The position numbers and the translations under genes are program-made. DNA of 64,000 nucleotides, taken from contig NZ_JACJUD010000001.1 in NCBI RefSeq assembly GCF_014174475.1, forward strand, positions 124,001 to 188,000, written 5' to 3'. Under the pieces are notes generated by a model. That model made no database searches, had not been told where the DNA came from, and saw only the letters and a program-made list of their open reading frames with translations. The stretch is from Aquipseudomonas ullengensis (lineage in GTDB: Bacteria; Pseudomonadota; Gammaproteobacteria; Pseudomonadales; Pseudomonadaceae). Shown here piece after piece: positions 27,926-37,609 of this stretch; position 1 is the first letter of the stretch; every line of letters starts with the position of its first letter.

Positions 27926-30900
27926 CTAAGGCTGGCCGCTTAAAGCCTTCGGAGATGCTGAAAGCCGTTCGTAAACCTGGCTTCCAAGCCATTTTGAGAT
28001 CAGCTCCTGCAATTCAGGCTTGCTCATATAATCGGCAAACAGCTCCTCATTTAGCTCCATCCGCTCGATAAACAGGGATTCAAGCACCTGCCTGAACACC
28101 AGCTGGAACTTGTCGAGCGAATTGACTTCCGCAGCCTTTTGCAGGGATTCGTTAAGACTTGCCGCCTCCGCGATCTGGTCAAAGAAGAGTTGATCTGCTT
28201 CGTTCAGCTCGCCACCAAAGCGCTCGTTGATGGTGTCAATGAGCCGCGAAAGGGCTAAATGTTCTTCGCGAACCATGCCTGACCCAACCTCGCGCGGGCC
28301 ATCCAGTGGTTTGGCATAGCCCTCGTTGAGGCTGATCGAGCCTTCGCTTATCTTTTGCAGCCTGTAGTAATCGAGCTCGACCTCTTCATCGAACTGATAG
28401 CCTGGCCCGCTCTTGCGCTTGGGCAGCTTCAGAGCAAGGTGTCGCAGATAGGTGAAGAGCTTTTCCAGATCGCTGTCTTGGTAAGGAATCACCTGACTCA
28501 AGAAGCTGTATAGATTGCGGAAGGCTTGCAGCTTTCCGCGCCAGAGTTCTGCCTCCTCTTCCTCGGAAACCTGAAACTGCGCAAAACGCGTAACCGCCCG
28601 GTCAAGAATCGCGTTCATGGTTTTATGGTCGCTTGGACTCTGGCGGCGCTTCGGGGCGAAAAAGACGCAAGTGAAGTCAGCCACCTCGCCTTGCAAGTAA
28701 ATACCGGAGGCATCGAGCTCAGCCTTCACCTCGTACAGCTTGTCAGGGTCGACCTCTTCCCCCATCACAGAGCCTTCGTAGTACTGGCGGAAAGCCTCCT
28801 GAATTTCGCGAGGATCATTCACGAAATCCAGGACGAAAGTATCATCCTTGAGCGGATGGGTACGGTTCAGACGCGATAATGTCTGGACTGCCTGAATGCC
28901 TGAAAGACGCTTGTCGACATACATAGTATGCAGTAGCGGCTGATCGAAGCCGGTCTGATACTTCTCGGCGACCAACAGCACGCGAAAATCCGGTTTGGTA
29001 AAGGTTTCGGGCAGATCCTTTTCTTTGAGCCCATCGTTCATTTCGACTTCGGTGTATTGCTTTTCCGGGATTTTGTCGTCTTCCACGCTGCCCGAAAACG
29101 CCACAAGACTCTTTATTGGATACCCCTTTTCCTTGATGTAGCAGTCGAATTCCTGCTTGTAACGCACCGCCTCCAGTCGCGAACCCGTCACCACCATGGC
29201 CTTGGCATGACCTCCGATCTTGTGGCGGGTGAAATGCTGAAAGTGCTCCACCATCACTTCGGTTTTCTGGCCGATGTTGTGCGGATGCAAACGCATGAAG
29301 CGAGCGAGTGCTTTGGCCGCTTTCTTGCGTTCAACGCTAGGGTCTTCTTCTGCCTTCTTGATCAGCTTGTAATAGGTCTTGTAGGTGACGTAGCTCTTCA
29401 GTACGTCCTCGATAAAGCCCTCCTCAATCGCCTGCCGCATCGTGTAGCGATGGAAGGGCTCACCATTACGACCAAAGATTGCCAGCGTCTTGTGCTTGGG
29501 AGTGGCGGTGAAGGCAAAAAAGCTCATGTTAGGCTGCTGGCCGCGTTTGGCCATAGAACGGAACAGGCGTTCGAGATCGGCTTCACCTTCTTCCATAGCC
29601 ATTTCCAGCGCCTTGTCGCGCAGTTGCGCGCCACCCAACACGCCTTTGAGTTCAGTGGCCGTTTCGCCCGATTGCGAGCTGTGCGCCTCGTCAATAATGA
29701 CTGCGTACTTGCGCGTGGGCAGATGGCTCCGGCTCTCCTCGTTGCGCTCCTCATTCAGCCTGGCCAGCTGTGCCGAGACGAACGGAAACTTCTGCAGGGT
29801 CGTGATGATGATGGGTACGCCAGCTTCAAGCGCCTCGGCCAGCTGGCGCGAATCCTCATCGATTTTCTGCACCACACCTTGCCGGTGATCGAACTGGTAG
29901 ATGGTGTTCTGCAACTGGCGATCCAGCACCACCCGGTCGGTGATAACTATCACGCTATCGAACAGCCGCTCATCCTGTTGGTTGTGCAGACTGGAGAGGC
30001 GATGTGCCAACCAGGCAATGGTATTGCTCTTGCCGCTGCCTGCCGAATGCTCGACCAGATAGTTATGCCCGACACCCTCGCGGGCCGCTGCCTCCACCAT
30101 CGCGCGCACCGCCTGCAACTGGTGGTAGCGTGGGAAGATCAGGCTTTCCTTGCGCACCTTCTTGCCTTCGTCCGTGGTCTTTTCTTCCACACTCAGATGC
30201 AAAACACGGGCGAGCAGATCAAGCAGGCTGTCACGCTGCAGCACCTCTTCCCACAGGTAGGCGGTCTTGTAATTGCGACCATCCGGATCGGGAGGGTTGC
30301 CAGCGCCGCCCTCAAACCCTCGATTGAAAGGCAAGAAGTAGGTGGAAGTTCCCGCCATCCGAGTGGCCATGTGCGCCTCCTCGGTGTCCACCGCAAAATG
30401 CACCAGGGTGCGTTTGCTGAAAACGAAGATCGGCTCTCGCGGGTCGCGATCATGACGGTACTGACGAATGGCGTTGGCGGCCGTCTGCCCGCTCAAGGGA
30501 TTCTTCAGCTCCAGCGTAACCAGAGGAATGCCGTTGACCGACAGCACCACGTCCAACGACTTTTCACTCTTCGGACTGAAGTGCAGCTGCCGGGTCAGCC
30601 CCAGCCGGTTGTCCTGGTAGCGCGCCTCCAGCTCCGGGTTCAAGCCGTGGGCCGGGCGAAAGAAGGCGATGCGCAGCGTCTTGCCAAAGCACTTGAAGCC
30701 ATGGCGCAGGGTCGCCAGCGCACCATGGCTATCCAGCCACTTGACCAGCGATTCCACCACCCTCGCCTCGGTCTGCTCGCCGTGCAAGGCCTCCAGTTTT
30801 TCCCACACCTTGCCTTGGGTGGCACGGATGAAGGCCAGAGCCTCAGCGGGGAAGATCGCCCGCTCGCGGTCAAAGTCCTTGCCGTCAATGCGGGCATAGC

Positions 30901-30961
30901 CGTTGGCCAGCAGAACCGCTTCGATAGCGGTTTCAAAGGCGGCTTCGGAGGTGGATTTCAT
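27926..30961 (-). CDS. hsdR: type I restriction enzyme, restriction subunit
   Basis: A 1011-aa motor and nuclease subunit. The PD-(D/E)xK nuclease has Asp137 and ELK at 151-153. The SF2 translocase has Walker A HSAGSGKS (305-312), DEAH (424-427) and FTATPKHKT. A C-terminal helical domain for complex assembly follows. It starts on an ATGA overlap with ptuB, so it is translated from the same transcript as hsdM-hsdS-ptuA-ptuB. All key motifs are intact. Confidence 0.96.
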   Translation of the reverse strand: MKSTSEAAFETAIEAVLLANGYARIDGKDFDRERAIFPAEALAFIRATQGKVWEKLEALHGEQTEARVVESLVKWLDSHGALATLRHGFKCFGKTLRIAFFRPAHGLNPELEARYQDNRLGLTRQLHFSPKSEKSLDVVLSVNGIPLVTLELKNPLSGQTAANAIRQYRHDRDPREPIFVFSKRTLVHFAVDTEEAHMATRMAGTSTYFLPFNRGFEGGAGNPPDPDGRNYKTAYLWEEVLQRDSLLDLLARVLHLSVEEKTTDEGKKVRKESLIFPRYHQLQAVRAMVEAAAREGVGHNYLVEHSAGSGKSNTIAWLAHRLSSLHNQQDERLFDSVIVITDRVVLDRQLQNTIYQFDHRQGVVQKIDEDSRQLAEALEAGVPIIITTLQKFPFVSAQLARLNEERNEESRSHLPTRKYAVIIDEAHSSQSGETATELKGVLGGAQLRDKALEMAMEEGEADLERLFRSMAKRGQQPNMSFFAFTATPKHKTLAIFGRNGEPFHRYTMRQAIEEGFIEDVLKSYVTYKTYYKLIKKAEEDPSVERKKAAKALARFMRLHPHNIGQKTEVMVEHFQHFTRHKIGGHAKAMVVTGSRLEAVRYKQEFDCYIKEKGYPIKSLVAFSGSVEDDKIPEKQYTEVEMNDGLKEKDLPETFTKPDFRVLLVAEKYQTGFDQPLLHTMYVDKRLSGIQAVQTLSRLNRTHPLKDDTFVLDFVNDPREIQEAFRQYYEGSVMGEEVDPDKLYEVKAELDASGIYLQGEVADFTCVFFAPKRRQSPSDHKTMNAILDRAVTRFAQFQVSEEEEAELWRGKLQAFRNLYSFLSQVIPYQDSDLEKLFTYLRHLALKLPKRKSGPGYQFDEEVELDYYRLQKISEGSISLNEGYAKPLDGPREVGSGMVREEHLALSRLIDTINERFGGELNEADQLFFDQIAEAASLNESLQKAAEVNSLDKFQLVFRQVLESLFIERMELNEELFADYMSKPELQELISKWLGSQVYERLSASPKALSGQP

Positions 30962-31584
30962 ACTGCGATCCTTGCGATTCGTTTTTCCAACCAGAACACC
31001 ATGACCTGAGCAAACTCCGGCAAATCACCGGCCTGAGTGCCATCCCACCTCTTCAGTTCTTGCGCTGCGTTCAGGGTGCCCTTTCCCAGCCGCTGTTTGA
31101 ACGCGTCGAGAACGGCCTTGCGGTTGCGTACAAGGCGAGAGCTGTTGAGGTTGAGCACTTTGTTCAAGCCTGTGTTGATGGCTTCATCATCAGACTGAAT
31201 GCGGCCATCGCCCAAAAACTTGATCTGCCGCTCGATAGGATGGGTGGGATCACACACACTGAAGCACAAATCATCATTGCGTTTGCGTGTGTCGCAGTGA
31301 TGGTTTCGCTCAGGCTGGCCATGACCACCAAGACAGGCACCGTGTAAGTTGCTGAAGTCGATCTGCCTTGCTTGGTGACGCGCTTGACATTGCCAGTGCT
31401 CGATCTTCATGCACTCGGGCGTGGCGCGGATACGCGACTGGCAGTAACAGCACAAGCCACGCTGCTCAGCCACCAAGGCCTGCCGCAAGGCCTCCTTGTT
31501 GGCATAGTTGTCGTAGTCGGCATGCGGTTGCTTCCGATGTTGGGTCAGGCTGGCTGGTTCCGGCCCTTTCTGGATGGTTCGCAT
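30958..31584 (-). CDS. ptuB: Septu PtuB-like HNH endonuclease
   Basis: A 208-aa HNH nuclease of the TIGR02646/PtuB kind, the nuclease component of Septu and of some retron effectors. It shows CCYC (45-48), the HNH core IEHW (61-64), NLHGACLGG and HHCDTRKRND (95-104), with metal-binding Cys/His. Its ATG directly follows the TAA of ptuA, and its stop overlaps hsdR. The strict pairing with an AAA ATPase supports Septu over a stand-alone HNH gene. Confidence 0.88.
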   Translation of the reverse strand: MRTIQKGPEPASLTQHRKQPHADYDNYANKEALRQALVAEQRGLCCYCQSRIRATPECMKIEHWQCQARHQARQIDFSNLHGACLGGHGQPERNHHCDTRKRNDDLCFSVCDPTHPIERQIKFLGDGRIQSDDEAINTGLNKVLNLNSSRLVRNRKAVLDAFKQRLGKGTLNAAQELKRWDGTQAGDLPEFAQVMVFWLEKRIARIAV

Positions 31585-33000
31585 TTACTCGCTGCCCTCC
31601 AGAAAGTGGATCAGCGAACTGGCCCTCGTCAGCTCGGGTTCGTCTTCGCCCAGCTTGCGCTCAAGGACCACGATTGCGGCACGGGCCTCGTCGAAGCGCT
31701 CCTGGTCAATCAGTTTGAAGAGGGCTCTAAGTTCAATGTCTATCAGCCGGTTGCGAACAGGAGCGCCCATGAGCTCCTGCAAGATGCGATTTGAATCAAT
31801 GCCATACGCTTCAGTTGGAATGGTAACGCTCACATTGCCATCAACGTACTCCAGAAAGCGCACACACCGCGCCTCAACTTCACCAATAACCTGCGGCGAA
31901 TGAGTAGTAACCACAAACTGGCAACTCTTGAAAGTATCGCGCAGCCGTGGAAGCACCTCTCTTTGCCATTTGGGATGTAAGTGCAGTTCAACCTCATCAA
32001 TCAACACCAACGCCTCACCTTCCGCGATGGGATTTTGGCTATTCGGGTTGGCAACAGCTAGACGACGGGTGAGATCGAAAACCAAAGCAATCAAGCCTCG
32101 CTCTCCGTCGGATAGTTGCTCCAAAAAAAGCTGCTTTCCAGCCCTATCGCCATTAACCTGTTCATCAAGAGCTGCGCTTTTAATGACGGAGTAGCGAGGC
32201 GGACTGCCCTCATGAAACCAAAACTCCTTGATCTGGGGCATGAGGCCAGTGATTGCTTCTTGGAGATGACTTAGGATACGCGAAGCGTGTTGGCTGTCTT
32301 TTCTAATAATCCGAGACGAGTTCATTGCACGGTGCCACTTTGCAAACTCGTTGAGGGATATTTCAAGCTGCGTCAGAGCTTTTGAGAAAGCGGCAGACTG
32401 CTTAAAAGGTAATTCACCCTGTAATTTTGGAGGCAGCCTCGAAAGCAAACGGTGCGTCGAATAGTAAGTAACCAACGGCTGTACAGGGCTGCTTTTGAAG
32501 TACCGCTTTAGTCGTGCTTCTGACTCATGGGTGTCGGTAAATAGCCAGTTCAAGCGCTTCTCGAAATCACCCTCTAATCGCTTATCTATCCAGGAAATAG
32601 CATTTTTCAAATTCTTGTAATTTGGCAAACCCTTTTCTAGGCTAGAAAGCTCCTTCTTCATCAAGGACTGTTTGTGTTCAAGAGACAGCTTTTCATTTCG
32701 GTCAAGATCCTCCTTGGAAAGAAACACGATCAGCGACGCAGCCTCCAAGTCATCACTTCCCATTTCTATAATGCAGGATGACTTGCCTTGTTGGATGTCA
32801 GAGTTGCGTATTGGCAGCGGTTTCTCTCTGGAAACTGTAAACTCCGGTAGGGCATGGGAATACGCGATAGCGATTGCCTGCAGGATCGTTGACTTACCGA
32901 CTCCATTAACCCCTGCAATCACAGTCATGTGCTCGTCAAAATCGATATCCAGACGTTCAAAACCACGAAAGTTTGTCAGCCTTAAATTTTTCAGCTTCAA
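31585..33000 (-). CDS. ptuA: Septu PtuA-like AAA/SMC-type ATPase
   Basis: A 471-aa ABC/SMC-like ATPase of the overcoming-lysogenization-defect class. Walker A is GVNGVGKS (30-37), the signature LSDGE (296-300), Walker B LVLIDEVELHLHPKW (331-345) and the switch THSPQ (366-370). With PtuB it forms the Septu anti-phage system. The start is TTG at 33000, overlapping the hsdS TGA and preceded by GGGAG. The gene is clearly more AT-rich than its neighbours, suggesting separate acquisition into the hsd operon. Confidence 0.88.
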   Translation of the reverse strand: MKLKNLRLTNFRGFERLDIDFDEHMTVIAGVNGVGKSTILQAIAIAYSHALPEFTVSREKPLPIRNSDIQQGKSSCIIEMGSDDLEAASLIVFLSKEDLDRNEKLSLEHKQSLMKKELSSLEKGLPNYKNLKNAISWIDKRLEGDFEKRLNWLFTDTHESEARLKRYFKSSPVQPLVTYYSTHRLLSRLPPKLQGELPFKQSAAFSKALTQLEISLNEFAKWHRAMNSSRIIRKDSQHASRILSHLQEAITGLMPQIKEFWFHEGSPPRYSVIKSAALDEQVNGDRAGKQLFLEQLSDGERGLIALVFDLTRRLAVANPNSQNPIAEGEALVLIDEVELHLHPKWQREVLPRLRDTFKSCQFVVTTHSPQVIGEVEARCVRFLEYVDGNVSVTIPTEAYGIDSNRILQELMGAPVRNRLIDIELRALFKLIDQERFDEARAAIVVLERKLGEDEPELTRASSLIHFLEGSE

Positions 33001-34211
33001 TTTTTCATCTCCCCCAGCGGGATCTCGCCCGTGACGGCGGCGGAGATCAGCGCGGCACGGTACTCAAGAAGCAAAGACAAAGAAGAAGAAACTTCTCTTG
33101 CCATTGTCTGAAATCGCTCTTCTGCGCGCTGAAGGCTATTAACTATCTCAGTCTGCTCAGAAGCGGGGGGCAGCGGCGTCAACCAATCCAACACGTGGCC
33201 TTGTGAGACCTTCACCATCGATCCACTTGAGCCCCGTGCATCACGACGAATCTGAACACGTGCTTTGGCTGTAATTAGGAAAGACGTCAGGTACTCGGGA
33301 AGAATCTTTTCTTCCTGAACCCGAAGCCTGTAAATCAGGTCTGGAAGTAGCAAGTTCGGCTCGTCGTTTTGGACGCATGCAACGTCAGCCACAAGCTCCG
33401 GCGTATTTCCCCGAGTTATGAGCACATCCCCTTTGCGAAGCGCGAGGAACTGATCTTCCTCTTCCGCCGCACGGAGCGCCTTGTTTTCTTCCCGGTTGAA
33501 TCGACCTTTTGAAACGGCACTCAGTTTCAATACGCCTAGCTCGCCAGGTCCCGCCTGGGTGTTTGCCGCGACTGGAGAACTACCTTGATCCAGCCGAGCA
33601 GCAATGAACTTGATGCGACACAGCTCCCAATGCGCCGGAATCTCGCCCAGCCACTCCTGACCAGTTGGTTTGAGCGGGGCGTCAGGATTGAGGCCACGGG
33701 TGACGGCATGACTGACAAGGGCGGCGTGCTTTTCATTCAGTAGCGATAGCATGCGTTCCTTCTCGGCAATCAGATCATCGATTCGGGCGGTTTCGCGATC
33801 TAGGTAATTGGCGATGAACGCTTGATGGGCCGATGAAGGAAGTAATATTCGTTCCTCATATACAGATTCCCGATTAAGCCCGGGGATCGCTGCTTCTTGA
33901 GAACCTTCATCCAAACCCAGAGTCTGCAGCCCCCAATATAGCCATCGAAGATTCGTGGTAGTAAGACGCTCATCGACGAAGAAGGTCGTGTCTGAAGCGA
34001 AGCAGCCCATAGAAGCCCAATTTACTTTCCCGTATGACCCTTTGCGCCCCAACACAATGGCTGGCACTTCGGTATTTCTCGCAGCTGTGGTTGCGTACTG
34101 TCCATTCGACCCATATACGGGCACATCACCGGCGAACTCTTCTTCCTTTGGCAATGACTCGCCATACCCGAGGCGGCAGATAAACTTCACTCGAACTGCG
34201 GCTTCGTTCAC
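32997..34211 (-). CDS. hsdS: type I restriction-modification specificity subunit
   Basis: A 404-aa HsdS with two target-recognition domains of about 150 residues, separated by conserved helices. The first ends in AFIANYLDRETARIDDLIAEKERMLSLLNEKHAALVSHAVTRG-type sequence (about residues 130-175). The second starts at WLGEIPAHWELCRIKFIAAR and closes with a similar coiled coil. It overlaps hsdM and ptuA by 4 bp each. TRD sequences are hypervariable, so the recognition site cannot be read here. Confidence 0.94.
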   Translation of the reverse strand: MNEAAVRVKFICRLGYGESLPKEEEFAGDVPVYGSNGQYATTAARNTEVPAIVLGRKGSYGKVNWASMGCFASDTTFFVDERLTTTNLRWLYWGLQTLGLDEGSQEAAIPGLNRESVYEERILLPSSAHQAFIANYLDRETARIDDLIAEKERMLSLLNEKHAALVSHAVTRGLNPDAPLKPTGQEWLGEIPAHWELCRIKFIAARLDQGSSPVAANTQAGPGELGVLKLSAVSKGRFNREENKALRAAEEEDQFLALRKGDVLITRGNTPELVADVACVQNDEPNLLLPDLIYRLRVQEEKILPEYLTSFLITAKARVQIRRDARGSSGSMVKVSQGHVLDWLTPLPPASEQTEIVNSLQRAEERFQTMAREVSSSLSLLLEYRAALISAAVTGEIPLGEMKN

Positions 34212-36436
34212 TCCGTCACCTCCCGCAGCAAGCTCAAAATCCGCTTCTCGACCTCAGCCAGCTCTGCATCGATCTCGGCCAGCGGCCTCGGCGGCTGATA
34301 CTGGAAGAACACGCGGTTGAAGTTGATTTCGTAACCCACCTTGCCGATGCCGCCATCCTGCTCGTCTAGCGTCTCGCGGTCGATCCAAGCGTCGGCCACA
34401 TAGGGGCTCACCTCGCGCAGCACGTAGCTAACGATGTCCTCTTTCAGCGGAATGTTCTCGGCATCCTTCAGCGCCGGATCGGGCTCGTATTCCACAAGGG
34501 TGTTGCCCTCGGCGTACAACCCCAGCAGGCCATACAGCTCACTAGACTCCAATGGAGGCAGTGCCTGCTGCGGGAACAGTACAGAGCTGACGGAAACCTC
34601 GCCCTTCTTGTGGCGCTTGACGATGACCGACGCGGCATCGGGATCGGTCGTGGTGAAGCACTCGCGGAAGATTTTCTTCTGCGCTGTGCCCTTGGCACCC
34701 TTCGTCCAGCCTTCCACATTGCGAGGCAGATGCTTGAATACCTGCTGCACCTCATCCCACACCTGGTTCCAGTCGAAATGCGGCTCGCTGCCAAGTCGCT
34801 CCTGCACAGCTTGCAGGGCGTCGTACAGCTCGGGGCAGGTATTGAGGAAACGTTCACACGCCTCATCATTGATCTCAAAGCGCAGGCGAAGGGGGCGCAG
34901 CACGGTGATGCGGCGGTAGCCGAAGTCAATGTTGTCGAGAACCTGAGCGGTAGCACGTTCGCTCCACTTCTGACCTTCGGGTGCCTGCTCTTTCGGCGCC
35001 GACTCACGCCACTCCAGGGGCTTATCGTCCTTGTCCAGCCTTACCCAATACTTTGCGCTTGAGCTCGAACCATGCTCACGGGTAATGGCATCAATGGCGG
35101 TCTGCTCAAGGTAGCGGCGCTTGTCGCCCAGGCTGCGCCTCATGGGTGTGTAGCGTTCGCGTGCGTCGATCAGCTGGATCTTGCCTTTGCGGCCAGCTGC
35201 CTTTCGGTTGGTCACCACCCAGACGAAGGTACCGATGCCGGTGTTGTAGAACATCTGCTCCGGCAGGGCGACGATGGCTTCGAGCATATCGCGCTCGATG
35301 ATCCAGCGGCGAATGTCGCTCTCGCCACTGCCCGCGGCACCAGTGAACAACGGCGATCCGTTAAACACGACCGCAGCGCGCGAGCCGGGCAGATCCTTGT
35401 TGCCCGGCTCGTAGTCGGCAAATTTGCTGATCATGTGCAGCAAGAAGAGCAAGGCCCCATCATTGATGCGCGGCAACTTGCCCTTGTAACCTCGGAAATC
35501 GGGCCAACGGTCGATCTCTTTTTTCTCGGCTTTCCAGTCCACCCCAAACGGCGGGTTAGCCAGCAGATAATCGAACCACTGCATGTCGGCAAAGCGATCA
35601 TCGGTGAGCGTGTTACCGAGTTCGACGCGACTATCCTTCTGGCCCTTGATCAGGAGATCGGAGGCCGCCACGGCGTAGGAGCGCGGGTTGTAGTCCTGCC
35701 CGTACACCTTCACGGTGGCCTGCTCGTTGTGAGCACGTATCCAGTTTTGGGCCTCGGCCAGCATACCGCCCGTACCGCAAGTTGGGTCGCAGATGGTGAC
35801 GATAACGCCCTCTTGCGTGAGCACGTTAGTGTCGGGCTCCAGCAGCAGGTTGACCATCAACTGGATGACCTCGCGCGGGGTGAAGTGATCCCCTGCTGTT
35901 TCATTGGCTGATTCGTTGAAGCGGCGGATCAGGTCTTCAAACAGCAGTCCCATGGTGATGTTGTCCACGCGACCGGGGTGCAAGTCGATTTCAGCAAACT
36001 GGGAAACGACCTGATAGAGGCGGTTGGACTCTTCCAGCTTTTCGATTTCTTTTTCAAAATCAAAACGCTCAAAAATCTTGCGGACGTTCTCCGAAAAATT
36101 GTTGATGTAGTCAGTGAGGTGACGAGCAATGTTGTCCGGATCGCCCTTGAGCTTGTAGAAGTCGAGCTGGCTATGGTTGTGAAAACCTAGCGCCGTGCCG
36201 TCTTCGTTCCTGGCAACCTCGTTCAATACCCGGTCCACCAGTGCGGGCTCTTTGCCGTTCAGCGCTTCGTAGCGGGCAAGGACGAGTTGCTTGGTGGGCG
36301 CCAGCACTGCATCGAAGCGGCGCAGCACGGTCAGCGGCAGCATCACGCGTTCGTACTGCGGCGGGCGATACGGGCCGCGTAGCAGATCAGCGACGGACCA
36401 GATGAAGTTGGCGAGTTGTTGAAAGTTTGCGCTCAT
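34208..36436 (-). CDS. hsdM: type I DNA methyltransferase subunit
   Basis: An N6-adenine methyltransferase, 742 aa. The N-terminal HsdM domain is at about 1-140. The SAM motif DPTCGTGG is at 217-224 and the catalytic NPPF at 294-297. A long C-terminal extension ends in a helical tail (LAEIDAELAEVEKRIL). Many HsdM proteins are about 500 aa, so this is a long version. It is the first gene of the defence operon, preceded by a small HTH gene on the same strand. Confidence 0.96.
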   Translation of the reverse strand: MSANFQQLANFIWSVADLLRGPYRPPQYERVMLPLTVLRRFDAVLAPTKQLVLARYEALNGKEPALVDRVLNEVARNEDGTALGFHNHSQLDFYKLKGDPDNIARHLTDYINNFSENVRKIFERFDFEKEIEKLEESNRLYQVVSQFAEIDLHPGRVDNITMGLLFEDLIRRFNESANETAGDHFTPREVIQLMVNLLLEPDTNVLTQEGVIVTICDPTCGTGGMLAEAQNWIRAHNEQATVKVYGQDYNPRSYAVAASDLLIKGQKDSRVELGNTLTDDRFADMQWFDYLLANPPFGVDWKAEKKEIDRWPDFRGYKGKLPRINDGALLFLLHMISKFADYEPGNKDLPGSRAAVVFNGSPLFTGAAGSGESDIRRWIIERDMLEAIVALPEQMFYNTGIGTFVWVVTNRKAAGRKGKIQLIDARERYTPMRRSLGDKRRYLEQTAIDAITREHGSSSSAKYWVRLDKDDKPLEWRESAPKEQAPEGQKWSERATAQVLDNIDFGYRRITVLRPLRLRFEINDEACERFLNTCPELYDALQAVQERLGSEPHFDWNQVWDEVQQVFKHLPRNVEGWTKGAKGTAQKKIFRECFTTTDPDAASVIVKRHKKGEVSVSSVLFPQQALPPLESSELYGLLGLYAEGNTLVEYEPDPALKDAENIPLKEDIVSYVLREVSPYVADAWIDRETLDEQDGGIGKVGYEINFNRVFFQYQPPRPLAEIDAELAEVEKRILSLLREVTE

Positions 36437-36518
36437 AGGTGCGTCTCGATGTAAAAAAGGTGTTTGGAACGGCGATAGGCCGCGACTTAGTGGGCAGAGA
36501 GTCCGGCGCTCTGAGTTT

Positions 36519-36725
36519 TTATTTCGGCTCGTCTACGCCACCAACTCCATCATCGGCACCACCCGCGCATACCCAGTCGTCCACCTCAGAAAGCTTGAAT
36601 TTCCATAGGCGCCCCACACGATGCGCGGGCAACCCTCGATGCGCACGCCAGCGGTAAACAGTGTCTCTGGCCACACCCAAGTGCTGCGCGACCTGATCGA
36701 CGGAAACCCATGGTTCAGCAGTCAT
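36519..36725 (-). CDS. small helix-turn-helix (excisionase/MerR-like) protein
   Basis: A 68-aa DNA-binding protein of the HTH_17 family: WVSVDQVAQHLGVARDTVYRWRAHRGLPAHRVGRLWKF, the classic excisionase-type winged helix. ATG 36725 is chosen because GGAAGG lies 10 nt upstream; starts at 36734 or TTG 36743 are alternatives. It lies 82 bp upstream of hsdM on the same strand and may regulate the defence operon or act in excision. Which of these applies is inference. Confidence 0.82.
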   Translation of the reverse strand: MTAEPWVSVDQVAQHLGVARDTVYRWRAHRGLPAHRVGRLWKFKLSEVDDWVCAGGADDGVGGVDEPK

Positions 36726-36784
36726 AATGGCCATGCCTTCCAATTAAAAGCGTCTCAAGTAGCTTAAACTGGATGAAAGTCTAA

Positions 36785-37185
36785 CAGGTCGACAAACTGC
36801 TGCACGGCGAGGAAAACATGGTCGGCTCCAACGCGGGATACACCAGCGTAGAGAAGCGCCCGGAACATGAAGGCCGGTAGGTGACCTGGCGATCACTACC
36901 CGCCGCAAGCTGAGTAAGCGCAGCGCGCTGTACAACGCCAAACGCAAGATCGAGAAGGCCAAGACGCAGGTACGCGCCAAGGTCTAGCACCCGTTCCGGG
37001 TGATCAAGCGCCAGCTCGGTTATGTGAAGACGTGCTTCCGTTGCCTAGTGAAGAACACGACGCAGTTGGTGACACTGTTCGCGCTGTCGAACCTATGGAT
37101 GGCACACCGACATTTACTGGCGAATGCAGGCGCCACCCAAGGCGACCGGAGCTATCGTCACACCGATGACACCAGGGCGACGTAG
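36785..37185 (+). pseudogene. IS5-family transposase remnant
   Basis: Fragments of a DDE transposase C-terminus appear in two frames. First is LLHGEENMVGSNAGYTSVEKRPEHE, ending in a stop. After a frameshift come SALYNAKRKIEKAKTQVRAKV, an in-frame TAG (36985-36987) where Glu is expected, and then HPFRVIKRQLGYVKTCFRCL and NTTQLVTLFALSNLWMAHRHLL. The 5' half, including the first catalytic Asp region, is absent. It is a dead remnant left by a past insertion in the element. Confidence 0.82.
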
Positions 37186-37609
37186 TACTCAATCTAGTTA
37201 GTGAGCACAGGTTAGTGAGCTGGTTAGCGCTAAATCAGTTACCTGGGAATCGGTCTGTTAGGAAACGGGACCGCAAACCAAGGTCCGGTAGTGGACACCC
37301 TGCCTCGCAAAGTAGGGCGCCGATTCAGATGCTTTTCGAGGTTCGGGGCATCAGCCAGGTATCTATGGAAATGTGCATTTCCAGAACCAACGGCGAGAAG
37401 GAAAAAAGTCCGCATGGGACGCTGAGTGTCTTGGGAAGTGCTTATTCGATCAGCTTGGCCAGAAAAATATTGATCAAGAGGCAAGCAAACGAGGCGCAAG
37501 ACAGGCCAATAGCCGGCATCGTGTATGCCAGCATGTATGCCTGTCGTTTTTCCACATAGAAAAAACCCTATAAAACATTGTGTTATACGTTCAGTTCAAA
37601 AGACCCCGG
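37186..37609. other. non-coding right end of the element with arm-type sites
   Basis: No convincing gene is present. It contains three TTAGTGAG/TTAG-type repeats near 37195-37225 and, near the end, TGTATGC at 37522-37528 and 37534-37540. The pair has the same 12-bp spacing as at the left end, marking it as the integrase-binding P' arm. The last bases (37594-37610) resemble a degraded ssrA T-arm/acceptor sequence. Confidence 0.6.

Larger units (their letters stand above)
19270..37609. mobile_element. 18.3-kb ssrA-integrated element with P4-like core and defence cargo
   Basis: Bounded by 78-bp direct repeats, with an integrase gene next to attL. It carries an AlpA-type regulator, a Toprim primase, a DUF3987 protein and small helper genes, but no structural phage genes. 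That makes it a satellite-like or genomic-island element. The right half is a type I restriction-modification operon with an embedded Septu pair, a DUF262 nuclease and an IS remnant. The defence genes are visibly more AT-rich than the flanking chromosome, especially ptuA. Confidence 0.88.

Noticed and set aside
37000..37185. 61-codon ORF starting MIKRQLGY
   Set aside because: It is only the last fragment of the IS5-type transposase remnant and was folded into the pseudogene.
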